A DNA stretch of 64,000 bases from Arthrobacter sp. M2012083 (GTDB taxonomy: Bacteria; Actinomycetota; Actinomycetes; Actinomycetales; Micrococcaceae). This document shows, piece after piece, positions 48,060-59,947 of the stretch. The stretch lies in NCBI RefSeq assembly GCF_000281065.1, contig NZ_AKKK01000003.1, forward strand, positions 98,745-162,744. Reading direction: 5' to 3'. The position numbers and the translations under genes are program-made. The notes under the pieces were generated by a model. The model was not told the origin of the DNA. It saw nothing but the letters and a program-made list of their open reading frames with translations, and ran no database searches. Every line of letters begins with the position of its first letter. The first letter of the stretch is position 1.

Positions 48060-48950
48060 TCAGTTTGTGGACGGTTCGTACGCAGGACTATGCGCCAGGA
48101 TTTCCGCGAGTTCGGCCAACCTGTGCGCGCGTGCCGATTCGGCGGGTGAAAATGGTTCGCCAGGTCGGGAAAAGAGCAGCGGGCCGTGCCACGCCGTCGG
48201 GACCTTGAGGATGTCAGTTGAAGGCCCGACGACGGTAGCCGCCTCGGTCATGGGGCGCTCCGGATCGATCTGGACTACTTTTGCGGACAGGAGTTCGGCG
48301 ACGGCCATCGGAAGCTCGGCCGGATTCCCCGCGATGCGGTTGGCGAGACTCAGGGCCTTTGTTTGACCGTCGGCCATGGCCAAAGCAGTAGTGGGCCACA
48401 CGTGGGACTCACGCCCGCCGCCGTCGTGCAGTGCCTTCAGCAGTTCCTGTTCGGAGACGTCGCCCGGCGTGGAGAGAACGAACTCGTCCATCACCCTTTC
48501 ACTGTGGGCTGTAAGAGCTGAGCCGGTTCCGATCATCGGGTGGACGTGCAGGCTGAGGATGTTGGCGTCCATCTTGGCGAGGGCATGGGTAATTTTCTCC
48601 AGGGATCCTGGTTGGTCCATGAGCACCGTTCGTGCACGCCACAGTGCAGGGGCGAGGTGCAGTTTATGCCGCTGACGGAGGGCAGGCGCATGCAGCCAGC
48701 GGCGGAGGACCTTGGCCGCTGAAGGTTCGGCAACCCAAATGACCAACACCGTGGCGGTGACGGCCAGCAGCAGGACCTTGGCCACGTAGTGCAGATGGGT
48801 TCCAACCACCGCCGCATGAACCAGCAATTCGATGGGAAGCATCACTGCGATGTTCGCGAGTGTGAGCCGGGCTTTGGGCACTTCGGGCAACTGACCGCAG
48901 ACGTCGCAGAGGAGATCCGCGGTGACGGGAGTGCTCGGGTTGGGCTTCAT
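48060..48950 (-). CDS. ACT-domain protein with two N-terminal membrane helices
   Basis: A 296-residue protein. Residues 30-85 hold two hydrophobic segments (LTLANIAVMLPIELLVHAAVV; VAKVLLLAVTATVLVIWVA). Residues 107-175 form an ACT domain (ARTVLMDQPGSLEKITHALAKMDANILSLHVHP), which usually binds amino acids. The remaining 120 residues have no recognised fold. It may be a membrane-attached amino-acid sensor. It is on the same strand as mscL but separated from it by a terminator hairpin. Confidence 0.75.
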   Translation of the reverse strand: MKPNPSTPVTADLLCDVCGQLPEVPKARLTLANIAVMLPIELLVHAAVVGTHLHYVAKVLLLAVTATVLVIWVAEPSAAKVLRRWLHAPALRQRHKLHLAPALWRARTVLMDQPGSLEKITHALAKMDANILSLHVHPMIGTGSALTAHSERVMDEFVLSTPGDVSEQELLKALHDGGGRESHVWPTTALAMADGQTKALSLANRIAGNPAELPMAVAELLSAKVVQIDPERPMTEAATVVGPSTDILKVPTAWHGPLLFSRPGEPFSPAESARAHRLAELAEILAHSPAYEPSTN

Positions 48951-49025
48951 GCTTTCATGCTGCCCTGACGCTGTTTCAAACCCGTTGCCTTCGCGTCACG
49001 TTCTGGGGACGGGCCTGTGAACGAA

Positions 49026-49062
49026 CGAACCCGGCACCCTCGCGGTGAGGATGCCGGGTTCG
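49026..49062 (-). terminator. Intrinsic terminator of mscL
   Basis: CGAACCCGGCA (49026-49036) pairs perfectly with TGCCGGGTTCG (49052-49062) over 11 bp, with further CCTC/GAGG pairing in the loop. On the minus strand it lies about 40 nt after the mscL stop and is followed by TTCGTTC. Confidence 0.7.
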
Positions 49063-49103
49063 ATCCAGCAGACGGGAGGAGCCCTCGAAGTGAGCGGGCA
49101 GTG

Positions 49104-49568
49104 TTAGCGCGTGCGGTCGGAGTCGAAATCCGGATCCAGTTCGGAAGTCTGGCCTGCGTTGCGGTGGGCCGCCGCCTCCTTGAGGAGATCGCGGATTTCG
49201 GCCAGGAGCGCTGTGTCTGCCGGGAGCGGCTCTTCCTCGGGTTCTTCTGTAGATAGGCGGTTCTTGACCAGGGAATTGATCTTGTTCATGGGCGCTACGA
49301 AGATGAAATAGACCACGGCGGCGGTAATCACGAAGGTAACGAGTGCCGTCAGAACAGCGCCGATGTTCACGAGCGTGGCGGGATTGTTTTCCCAGATCCT
49401 GAAGCCGAGTCCGTCAGCATTCATGCCGCCGGCGGCGGCGATCACCGGGTTGATGATGTTGGTGGTGAAAGCCGTAACAAGAGCGGTGAACGCACTACCG
49501 ATGACCACGGCAATGGCCAACTCGATCACGTTGCCGCGAAGTATGAAGTCCTTGAAACCCTTAAGCAT
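49104..49568 (-). CDS. mscL: Large-conductance mechanosensitive channel
   Basis: A 154-residue MscL. The N-terminal signature MLKGFKDFILRGNVIELAIAVVIGSAFTALV forms S1 and TM1, TM2 is VLTALVTFVITAAVVYFIFV, and the charged C-terminal helix follows (MNKINSLVKN). It opens under membrane tension to release solutes on hypo-osmotic shock. The C-terminus has an acidic extension of about 30 residues beyond the E. coli form. Four 32-bp tandem repeats lie just upstream. Confidence 0.95.
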   Translation of the reverse strand: MLKGFKDFILRGNVIELAIAVVIGSAFTALVTAFTTNIINPVIAAAGGMNADGLGFRIWENNPATLVNIGAVLTALVTFVITAAVVYFIFVAPMNKINSLVKNRLSTEEPEEEPLPADTALLAEIRDLLKEAAAHRNAGQTSELDPDFDSDRTR

Positions 49569-49650
49569 GGATGATCCTCCGATTGGGTGCGGGTGGCTGC
49601 TCAGCAGAGATCAAACTACCACTCGGAGGTTTCAAGGAGTTGTCACAAGA

Positions 49651-49764
49651 GGTGAGAGAGGGTTGGCCGGAAGGGCTGGGGAGGTGAGAGAGGGTTGGCC
49701 GGGAGGGCTGGGGAGGTGAGAGAGGGTTGGCCGGGAGGGCTGGGGAGGTGAGAGAGGGTTGGCC
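49651..49764. repeat. 32-bp tandem repeat array upstream of mscL
   Basis: Units beginning GGTGAGAGAGGGTTGGCC start at 49651, 49683, 49715 and 49747, an exact 32-bp period. The second and third units look identical, the first has one change (GGAAGGG for GGGAGGG), and the fourth is partial. The array lies between the mscL promoter and the 3' end of the FAD oxidase gene. It is a likely variable-number site. Confidence 0.85.
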
Positions 49765-49773
49765 CCCTCCCCG

Positions 49774-51066
49774 TCAGGCGAGCAGCGACCTGGTGTGGTC
49801 GTTGAGGAACATTCCGCGGGGATCAAATTCCTTGCGGACTTGGATGAAGGTATCCAGCTCCGGGTAGAGGCGTTCCAAGCGGTTACGGGTCATGAAATGG
49901 ATCTTTCCCCAATGGGCGCGTGGTTCGAAATCCTGCAGCACGGCGTCGGCGTCCCGGAAGAACTGCCAGTAATCCGTTCCCGGTTCGGTTGTCAGGGTGA
50001 TGACGGTGCTGTCGCGGCCTTGGAACTGGGACATGTACGCGTCGTCGGACTTCACCCAGCGGACCTCAACGGGATACTTCTGCTCGGGGTACTTCCTGCG
50101 GATGAGGTCCTGGATGGCCTCGACGGCCACCAATCCGTCCTCGCTGCGGACAAAATACTCAAGTTCATGGAACTGCGTGGTGAAGCCGCCCGGGTATATC
50201 CGGTAGGAGCGATCCAGCCGCGCACCCTCCACGGCAGAGAGCTGGCTTTCATCCTGAATGGAAGCAATGTTGTACCGCTTCGTGTAACTGCGGCCGCCCA
50301 TGCTGTGATCCGGGGAACCCGGAAGATCAAGGAGTTCGCAGGAGTCGTCCTCGGGGCACCAGAGGAAGGAGTAATGCCTGTTGTCATCGATGTCGGCCTG
50401 CCACGTGGAGGTGGTTTCCGCCCACGTGGGGTAGGTAATCTGTTCCTGCAGGTAGTAGCTGTCCTCAACGGCCAACTCGACTTCCAGGAAGATCCCCAAC
50501 GTTCCCAGGGCTGTCTGTGCGGCACGGAGCTCCCGCAGCTGGCCTTCGCCGATCTCCACGATCTCGCCGTAGCCGTTGATCAGCTTCACCCAGCGCAGCT
50601 TGGAGGAGAAGCTGCCCAGGTCCTTGCCGGACCCATGGGTGCTGGTGGCCAGTGCGCCTGCTATCTGCTGCTTGTCAATGTCCCCTTGATTGCTGAGCGC
50701 CAGTCCCTTCTCCCACAAGGCGTCCCCGAATGCGTTGATGGTTGTACCGGCCAAGGCCCGGGCGCGGCGCCCCAACTGGTCAGTTCCGGTGATGCCCGAA
50801 AGGCCTGCCATGTCCATCAGGACTCCGCCGGTTTGAACCAATGGCGACGACGAATGTCCTGAACCGACTGCCCGGACAGGCAGGCCTTCGCGAATGGCGA
50901 AACGGACGGCGTCGAGCGCTTCTTTTTCATTCCTGGGCCGAACGGTGAAGGCGGGTGTCGCGCTTTGGTTACCGCCCCAGTTGGTCCACGTGGCATCCGT
51001 GGCAAAAGGGGCAGAAGGGGTAGCGGCACCTGGCAAGGAAGCCGGGCGGGAAACATTAGTGGTCAT
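49774..51066 (-). CDS. FAD-linked oxidoreductase of the D-arabinono-1,4-lactone / L-gulonolactone oxidase family
   Basis: A 430-residue vanillyl-alcohol-oxidase-fold flavoenzyme. The FAD-binding half carries FTVRPRNEKEALDAVRFA, the dinucleotide loop RAVGSGHSSSPLV and TSTHGSGKDLGSFSS; the C-terminal half carries the ALO-type ending HWGKIHFMTRNRLERLYP and FDPRGMFLNDH. The histidine usually bearing covalent FAD is in GSGHSSS. The ATG at 51066 is preferred. It is last in the ureohydrolase operon, 29 nt after the aldehyde dehydrogenase. Lactones and alditols are family substrates; its role with a guanidino compound is unclear. Confidence 0.82.
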   Translation of the reverse strand: MTTNVSRPASLPGAATPSAPFATDATWTNWGGNQSATPAFTVRPRNEKEALDAVRFAIREGLPVRAVGSGHSSSPLVQTGGVLMDMAGLSGITGTDQLGRRARALAGTTINAFGDALWEKGLALSNQGDIDKQQIAGALATSTHGSGKDLGSFSSKLRWVKLINGYGEIVEIGEGQLRELRAAQTALGTLGIFLEVELAVEDSYYLQEQITYPTWAETTSTWQADIDDNRHYSFLWCPEDDSCELLDLPGSPDHSMGGRSYTKRYNIASIQDESQLSAVEGARLDRSYRIYPGGFTTQFHELEYFVRSEDGLVAVEAIQDLIRRKYPEQKYPVEVRWVKSDDAYMSQFQGRDSTVITLTTEPGTDYWQFFRDADAVLQDFEPRAHWGKIHFMTRNRLERLYPELDTFIQVRKEFDPRGMFLNDHTRSLLA

Positions 51067-51095
51067 GGTGAAAGCTCCGTTGCTTGTCTGAACGC

Positions 51096-52607
51096 TCACG
51101 CGCCGTGGTTGATCATGACGTGCTTGGTGCGCGAATAATCGTCCAGGGCATAGAGCGAGAGGTCGCGGCCGTAGCCGGAACCTTTGAATCCGCCCCACGG
51201 TACCTCGCACGCGAGGACGAGGTGGGCATTGACCCACACGGTGCCGAAGTCCAGCTGCTTGGGAATCCGGAGGGAAAGGCTTGAATCGCGCGTCCACACC
51301 GAGGCTGACAAACCGTATGGGCTCTCGTTGGCCCGCATGACGGCTTCTTCGGTGGTGCTGAAGGTTTCCACGGTGACCACTGGGCCGAAGATTTCGTGTG
51401 TTGCGATGGGCGCGCCCGCCGGCACATTGCTGATGACGGTGGGCTGGATGAAGTATCCGGGACCATCCATAGCGGATCCGCCAACGGCCACGTTAAGGCC
51501 CGCTTCCCTGGCTTCTGCCAACGATTCCTTGACCCGCTCGTAGTGCGGGAGGGAGATCATGGGGCCGATTTCGACGTCGTCGCCGGCATCGGGTGAGCCG
51601 AGCACCAAGGTGCTGACCTCCCGGACCAGGTGTTCGGTGAATTCTTCGGCCACTGACTCGTGCACCAGAACGCGGCAGGCGGCGCCGCAGTCCTGTCCGG
51701 CGTTCCAGAAGCCGGCGTTGCGCACGCCCGCAGCGGCAGCGCGGAGGTCGGCGTCGGGGAAGACAACAACGGGAGCCTTGCCGCCGAGTTCCAGGTGGAC
51801 GCGCTTGACGGATTTTGCGGCGGTTTCAGCCACTGCCTGGCCACTGACGACGCTGCCGGTCAGGGCGACCAAGGCAATGTCAGGATGCTCGGACAGGCGC
51901 TGTCCCACGGTCCGGCCACGGCCCGTGACCACGTTGAGGATCCCGTCCGGGATGCGCCCGGCCAGCACTTCCACCAGCTTCAGCGTGGACAACGGGGTTT
52001 GCTCGGAGGGCTTGATGACGATGCTGTTGCCGGCGGCGAGGATGGGTGCGATCTTCCAGGCAGCCATGAGCAACGGATAGTTCCAAGGGGTGATGACGCC
52101 GACCACGCCCACGGGTTCGCGGAGGATCACGGAGGTGTGGTCCGTGGCGTAATCACCGCCGGCCATGGAGGTCAAAGTCCGTGAGGCGCCGGCCATGAAC
52201 CGGAAGGTGTCGATGGTGCTGGAGACGTCGTCCTCGGATACAGCCTGCGGCTTGCCGGTGTTGGCCGATTCCAGGACCTCGAAGACCTTGCGGTTCTCCT
52301 CGACGATGTTCGCAATGAGGTTCAGGACATCCGCACGCTCCTTGGGGGTGGTGGTACCCCAGGTCTTTTGGGCCACGACGGCGGCGGCAACCGCCACGTC
52401 AACATCATCGGCTGTGCCTGCCTGCACGGACGTGATGACCTGTTCCGTGGTGGGATCCACGACGTCGATGGACTGGCCTGACGAACCCTGGACGAAGGAT
52501 CCGTTGATGAAGTGCCCCGCCGGAGGCAGTGGCAGTTCCGGAAGAGGCAGGTTATGGGTATCAGCGGATGTGCGTCGGACGGTGAACTGTTCGGTCTGGG
52601 TGGTCAT
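51096..52607 (-). CDS. NAD(P)-dependent aldehyde dehydrogenase, gamma-aminobutyraldehyde/betaine-aldehyde type
   Basis: A 503-residue ALDH superfamily enzyme. The catalytic Cys307 lies in NAGQDCGAACR, the general base Glu in VHLELGGKAP, and the NAD region in ITPWNYPLLMAAWKIAPILAAGN. The motif FWNAGQDCGA and GGFKGSGYGRDLS near the end are typical of gamma-aminobutyraldehyde and betaine-aldehyde dehydrogenases. It probably oxidises the aminoaldehyde formed after urea removal and oxidative deamination to an amino acid such as GABA. It lies 12 nt downstream of the permease gene. Confidence 0.88.
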   Translation of the reverse strand: MTTQTEQFTVRRTSADTHNLPLPELPLPPAGHFINGSFVQGSSGQSIDVVDPTTEQVITSVQAGTADDVDVAVAAAVVAQKTWGTTTPKERADVLNLIANIVEENRKVFEVLESANTGKPQAVSEDDVSSTIDTFRFMAGASRTLTSMAGGDYATDHTSVILREPVGVVGVITPWNYPLLMAAWKIAPILAAGNSIVIKPSEQTPLSTLKLVEVLAGRIPDGILNVVTGRGRTVGQRLSEHPDIALVALTGSVVSGQAVAETAAKSVKRVHLELGGKAPVVVFPDADLRAAAAGVRNAGFWNAGQDCGAACRVLVHESVAEEFTEHLVREVSTLVLGSPDAGDDVEIGPMISLPHYERVKESLAEAREAGLNVAVGGSAMDGPGYFIQPTVISNVPAGAPIATHEIFGPVVTVETFSTTEEAVMRANESPYGLSASVWTRDSSLSLRIPKQLDFGTVWVNAHLVLACEVPWGGFKGSGYGRDLSLYALDDYSRTKHVMINHGA

Positions 52608-52619
52608 GATGTTTCGCTT

Positions 52620-54059
52620 TCAGATGAGGTCTGGGGTGAGTGCGGTTGCGGGAAAGGGCGCGGCTTCTGTTTTCTTGCCGAACAGCCGGGCCGCGAAGTA
52701 ATAGAGGGGAGCGACGACGACAAGGCCAACGATCCAGGAGATGTCCACTCCACCCATCGCTGCGGCAAGTGGGCCTGTGTAGATTGCGGTTGCCGAGAAG
52801 GGAACCTGGATCAGGGCGCCCGCTATATAGGAGCCGATGGCGACCCAATTGAACCGCCCGTAAACGCCGCCGTCGCGCTTGAAGAAGTCTTCAACCCGGT
52901 AATCTCCGTGCCGTAGGAGGTAGTAGTCCACCAGGTTGATGGCCGTCCACGGAACCAGGACGTACATCAGGAAGGAGAGGAAGTTGGTGTAGAAGAGGAT
53001 GAAATTGTCGCGGGCAAACAGGGCGATGGAGACTGCGACAACGAAGAGGATGATCGCGGCGACGCTGCGGGTCTTTGCGCGTGGCAACCAGCTTGGCTTG
53101 AACGTCTGCCCGATGGTGAGGGCGCACAGGACGCCGCAGTACAAGTTCATTGCGTTCGACGCCGCGACGCCCAGGCAGAAGATGCCCACGATGATCAGCG
53201 TCCATGGCTGGAGCAGTGCACCCAGGCTGCCGACGATTTCTACGTCGTCGGCACTCATGGAGACAGCGAGCGTCCCTACCAAGGCGCCCAGGATCATGGG
53301 GAACAACGTTCCCAGCACACAGCCTGAGTAGGAGGCCCAGAAGGCCGGGGCGGATCCTGTTCCTTGCGGCATGTATCGCGAGTAGTCGGAGACGTAGGGT
53401 GCGTAGGCCAGCTGCCACAGGGCGGAGACGGAGATGGTCCCCATGAAGCCCACCCAGTTGAAGTTACCCGTCTCCAGGAAGTTTCCGGGCAGTCCGTGGA
53501 CCATCAGGATCCACGCGAATGCCAGCAACAAGGCCAGGCCGGCCGCGACGCTGAGGACGCGTGCATAGGCGTGGATAAGCCGGTAGCCGAAGATTGTGGC
53601 GATGACGCTGACCACGCCGATGATGATGATGCCCGCGTCAACGCTGATGCCCGGGCTGACCGCGGCCATTGCTTCCCCGCCGAACACGAGGTTCGCTGCG
53701 AAGAAGCCGACGTACATGATGACCACGATGGCCACGATCAGCAAGGCGCCGAAGGATCCGAACTGGCCACGGGTCTGGATCATCTGGGCCACACCCAGTT
53801 GCGGGCCCTGGGCGGAGTGCAGCGCCATGAAGATGCCGCCCACTACGTTGCCGATGATGATGCCCACGATCGCCGGAACAAAGCCCAGGCCGAACACCGT
53901 GGTGGCGAGCCCGCCGGTCACGATGGTCATGATCATGATGTTGGAGCCGAACCAGATGGTGAAGAGGTCCCGGGCCTTGCCATGACGTTCGTTGGCCGGG
54001 ATGGGCTGGATGGTTTTGTCTTCGAGCCGGGGTACTTCAGTGACTGGAGCAGTACTCAT
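52620..54059 (-). CDS. NCS1-family nucleobase/cation symporter
   Basis: A 479-residue 12-TM transporter. WFGSNIMIMTIVTGGLATTVFGLG in TM1 and GVAQMIQTRGQFGSFGALLIV in TM3 are NCS1 (PF02133) hallmarks, and PWTAINLVDYYLLRHGDYRVEDFF lies near the C-terminus. NCS1 proteins take up purines, hydantoins, thiamine and related compounds. Here the operon context suggests a guanidino compound or polyamine. The start overlaps the ureohydrolase stop by 4 nt. Confidence 0.9.
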   Translation of the reverse strand: MSTAPVTEVPRLEDKTIQPIPANERHGKARDLFTIWFGSNIMIMTIVTGGLATTVFGLGFVPAIVGIIIGNVVGGIFMALHSAQGPQLGVAQMIQTRGQFGSFGALLIVAIVVIMYVGFFAANLVFGGEAMAAVSPGISVDAGIIIIGVVSVIATIFGYRLIHAYARVLSVAAGLALLLAFAWILMVHGLPGNFLETGNFNWVGFMGTISVSALWQLAYAPYVSDYSRYMPQGTGSAPAFWASYSGCVLGTLFPMILGALVGTLAVSMSADDVEIVGSLGALLQPWTLIIVGIFCLGVAASNAMNLYCGVLCALTIGQTFKPSWLPRAKTRSVAAIILFVVAVSIALFARDNFILFYTNFLSFLMYVLVPWTAINLVDYYLLRHGDYRVEDFFKRDGGVYGRFNWVAIGSYIAGALIQVPFSATAIYTGPLAAAMGGVDISWIVGLVVVAPLYYFAARLFGKKTEAAPFPATALTPDLI

Positions 54060-55060
54060 GACGCACTCCGGGATGCCGAAGCGAGTTCGCGAACAGCGGT
54101 GTTGTCTGCTTTGCTGCGGTTTACCATGAGGCCGAGCAGGTCGAACACCAGGGTGGCCGCGGCGACGGTGGTGATGTCCGCATGGTCGTACGCCGGAGCG
54201 ACTTCCACGACGTCGGCGCCAACGATGTTGATGCCGTCCAGTCCACGGAGCAAAGCCAGGAGTTCGCGGGAGTGGAGACCGCCCATCTCCGGGGTTCCAG
54301 TGCCGGGGGCGAAGGCGGGGTCAAGGACGTCGATGTCGATGGAGACGTAGACAGGGGTATCGCCGAGCCTGTCCTTCACGCGCTGGATAGCTGCCGGGAC
54401 ACCAATAACGTCCAGGTCCGAGCAACGAATGATCTGGAAACCGAACTCGTGGTCGCGGAGGAAGTCGTTGCGGTCGTAGACCGGGCCGCGGATACCCACA
54501 TGCATGGACTTGTCCTCCACCAGCAGGCCTTCCTCGAACGCCCTCCGGAAGATGGTTCCGTGCGTGATCGGCTGATCGAAGTATGTGTCCCAGGTGTCCA
54601 AGTGCGCGTCGAAGTGCAGCAGCGCTACCGGGCCATGGACCTTGTTCAACGCCCGGAGCATGGGCAGGGCGATGGTGTGGTCGCCGCCGATGGAAATGAG
54701 CCGCTTGTCCGCGCTGATGAGGGGCAACGCCTGCTCTTCGATCTCACGAACTGCCCGGGTGATGTCGTAAGGCGTGCAGGCGATGTCGCCGGCGTCCACC
54801 ACCTGCGCTTCGTACACCGGTTCAACGTCGAGCTCCGGGTGGTAGCCGGGACGCAGGAGGCGGGAGGCCTCGCGGACTGCGGCAGGACCGAAACGGGCGC
54901 CGGGCCGGAAGGAGGTTCCGCCGTCGAACGGCACGCCGACGATCGCAATGTCGTAATCCGGGACGCGGTCGATTTGGGGGAGGCGGGCGAAGGTGCCGAG
55001 GCCTGCATACCTGGGGACTTTGGTTGCGTCGACAGGACCGATGGGCTTGTGGGTTGTCAT
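54056..55060 (-). CDS. Ureohydrolase (agmatinase/guanidinobutyrase family)
   Basis: A 334-residue ureohydrolase with all Mn-cluster motifs: GGDHTIALP (H128), HFDAHLDTWD and SIDIDVLDPAFAPGTGTPE. It hydrolyses a guanidino group to urea plus an amine. The pattern fits agmatinase, guanidinobutyrase and guanidinopropionase alike. The ATG at 55060 follows AAGGATC; an upstream in-frame Met would add 19 non-conserved residues. It is first in a four-gene operon with a permease, aldehyde dehydrogenase and FAD oxidase, divergent from PucR. No urease is in the window to use the urea. Confidence 0.9.
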   Translation of the reverse strand: MTTHKPIGPVDATKVPRYAGLGTFARLPQIDRVPDYDIAIVGVPFDGGTSFRPGARFGPAAVREASRLLRPGYHPELDVEPVYEAQVVDAGDIACTPYDITRAVREIEEQALPLISADKRLISIGGDHTIALPMLRALNKVHGPVALLHFDAHLDTWDTYFDQPITHGTIFRRAFEEGLLVEDKSMHVGIRGPVYDRNDFLRDHEFGFQIIRCSDLDVIGVPAAIQRVKDRLGDTPVYVSIDIDVLDPAFAPGTGTPEMGGLHSRELLALLRGLDGINIVGADVVEVAPAYDHADITTVAAATLVFDLLGLMVNRSKADNTAVRELASASRSAS

Positions 55061-55121
55061 TGACGGATCCTTGGGTTGAGGGGTGCTCGCCGTTGAGCGG
55101 GAAGTAAGTAATTCCATTCTT

Positions 55122-55137
55122 GGTGATGTGGATCACC
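55122..55137. promoter_or_regulatory. Palindrome in the ureohydrolase/PucR divergent promoter
   Basis: GGTGATGTGGATCACC has perfect 6-bp arms around GTGG, centred about 70 nt upstream of the ureohydrolase start. It is a candidate site for the divergent PucR regulator. Confidence 0.4.
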
Positions 55138-55246
55138 CCGGATAGCGGTACATTGACTACAAATGGTCGTGCCGTTTAGACGAATGTCTAAGTCCCGCCG
55201 GATACAGCGGCGCAGCGGCCCAACAGAACAGAAATCGGGGAGAAAA

Positions 55247-56761
55247 GTGGCGATCACGGTGGCTGAACTCATCGCAGAGCCGCAGCTTGGACTCACCTTG
55301 ATGGCCGGACCGGCTGGCTTGGAAAACCGCATCACTTGGGCTCATACCTCGGACCTGCCCAGGCTGTGGGAATGGGTGACCGGTGGGGAGCTCATGATGA
55401 CCAATGGCCTCTCCATTCCCGCCGACGCCGAAGGGCAGGTGGCGCTCGCCGAAGCTCTGATGGACAGCGGCGCCAGTGCGTTGGCGATCGGTGAGAAGAT
55501 GCACGCGCCGCCGCTCACGGAGGAATTCCTGGAGGCCTGCAATCGCCTTCCGCTGCCCCTGATCAACATCCCGTATCCGCTGCCCTTCATCGCGATCGCC
55601 CGTTCGGTGGCCGAATCCTCGCTGCTCGAAGAGTCCCGCCGTTTACGGCAAACGGCCCGTGTTTACGACCTTCTCCGCACCGCGGCAACCTCCGAGGACC
55701 ATTGGCAGAGCCTCGTCCAAAGGCTTGCTACCGAGCTCGATGCGGACCTGTTCGTGGTGGACCGGCGCTGCCTCCACCCTTGGCATCCCGATGGCCAATC
55801 GCTTCCGGTGTTTCTCGCCGAGGAATGGGCTCCGCTATCCGGGCAGGTGTCCTTCGCCGGGAAGAACTTCCAATGGCACCGCATCCGCGGCAGGCATGTG
55901 CTCACCATGGATATTCCCACCCACGCCAACGCGCTCCTGGTGGTGCTGCCCAACAGCGAACCACACCCGGACGCCGTCGTTCTTCTTCATGCCGCAACCG
56001 TGCTGGGGCTGCAGCTTTCGCGCATCGTTTTGTCGCTGGAAGGCCGCCACCGACTGGCGGGCGAGTTCCTGCTGCAAGCCACGGATGGTCGTCTGGGCGC
56101 GGCCGAGATGGAGAGCCGGCTCGCCGGCTTTGAGGTTCCACCCCAGGATTTCCTGCTCGCCTCCATGGCCGAGGCGGCCGGCGATAAAACAGCGGACGAC
56201 GGCGGCAGGCTGGCTAACGTTCATATCGAACTGTGGCGGCACGGGGTTGCGTCGGCGACGTTGAAGCGGAACAACAGGCTCCACGTGGTGGTCCCGGCCG
56301 ACGTTTCTGACGACGTCCTGGTGCACTGCGCAGGGGCAGAAGCCGCCATAGGAATCAGCACGCCGGCGGCCGTCGCCAACATCCAGCGCGCACTGCAGGA
56401 GTCTCTCTGGGCGCTGGGTTCGGCCCGTGCCGCCAACCTGGGGCTGACCCGTTATGCGGAGGGGCCTTCGTGGCTGGGGCTCACCAGTTTTGAGGAAGGA
56501 ACGGCACTGGTCCGGCGTCTTTTGGGGCCGATTTTCGACTACGAACAGAGCCAGGAAGGCGATCTCCTGATCACCTTGAGGACGTATTTGGACTCGCAAC
56601 GCTCTTGGCAAAAGACTGCGACGGCGCTCTTTGCCCATCGGCAGACCATCATCTATCGAATGCGGAAGATCGGCGAACTGACGGGGCTGGACATGGGTGA
56701 AACGTCCACCGTTGCCCAAATGTGGTTTGCGCTTCAGATCCATGAAGCGATGCATCAATAG
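55247..56761 (+). CDS. PucR-family transcriptional regulator
   Basis: A 504-residue regulator. The N-terminal PucR domain begins ITVAELIAEPQLGLTLMAG, a central GGDEF-like/CdaR region follows, and the C-terminal PucR helix-turn-helix is LRTYLDSQRSWQKTATALFAHRQTIIYRMRKI. The GTG at 55247 with GGGGAG upstream fits the domain edge; ATGs at 55163 and 55184 would add 21-28 unconserved basic residues. PucR regulators often govern catabolism of purines, polyamines and amino acids. The divergent ureohydrolase operon is the probable target. Confidence 0.88.
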   Translation: MAITVAELIAEPQLGLTLMAGPAGLENRITWAHTSDLPRLWEWVTGGELMMTNGLSIPADAEGQVALAEALMDSGASALAIGEKMHAPPLTEEFLEACNRLPLPLINIPYPLPFIAIARSVAESSLLEESRRLRQTARVYDLLRTAATSEDHWQSLVQRLATELDADLFVVDRRCLHPWHPDGQSLPVFLAEEWAPLSGQVSFAGKNFQWHRIRGRHVLTMDIPTHANALLVVLPNSEPHPDAVVLLHAATVLGLQLSRIVLSLEGRHRLAGEFLLQATDGRLGAAEMESRLAGFEVPPQDFLLASMAEAAGDKTADDGGRLANVHIELWRHGVASATLKRNNRLHVVVPADVSDDVLVHCAGAEAAIGISTPAAVANIQRALQESLWALGSARAANLGLTRYAEGPSWLGLTSFEEGTALVRRLLGPIFDYEQSQEGDLLITLRTYLDSQRSWQKTATALFAHRQTIIYRMRKIGELTGLDMGETSTVAQMWFALQIHEAMHQ

Positions 56762-56841
56762 CCATACCTTGCTTGCGCTTTTTCGAAACGACCAGCTATG
56801 GTGTGAAGCGTGTCACTCAGGTGACGCAACGCTTTTGATCT

Positions 56842-57035
56842 GCGGCGGGAGAGTCCTGCCGGTACATCCAGTCAGGCGCCGTAGGAGCAAATCCTCCCCA
56901 GGAATCTCTCAGGCCCATGTACCGCCGCGGTTAGGCAACTCTGGAAAGCAGTCCGGGTAACCGGGCTCACCGACGGTGCAAGCAGGCAATAATTGCTGCG
57001 GAATCTCTCAGGTCCAATACAGAGCGGGGAGGAAC
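56842..57035 (+). ncRNA. Tandem glycine riboswitch
   Basis: Two glycine aptamers lie end to end upstream of gcvP. The first (about 56842-56937) has the conserved GGAGAGTCCTGCC-like 5' part and CCCAGGAATCTCTCAGGC; the second (about 56938-57035) repeats CGGAATCTCTCAGGTCC after CACCGACGGTGCAAGC. The twice-repeated GAATCTCTCAGG box is the hallmark of the class. Glycine binding normally turns on the glycine cleavage operon. The 321-nt gap between PucR and gcvP holds little else. The exact edges are estimates. Confidence 0.93.
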
Positions 57036-57082
57036 CCACATCATCGTGGCGCTCACTGGGCGCCTGAATCATGGAGTTCCTC

Positions 57083-59935
<2,853 letters not shown>

Positions 59936-59947
59936 GGACTCCCGATC

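Noticed and set aside
49632..49826. 64-residue Pro-rich frame across the tandem repeats
   Set aside because: It is only the translated 32-bp repeat with no gene signals.
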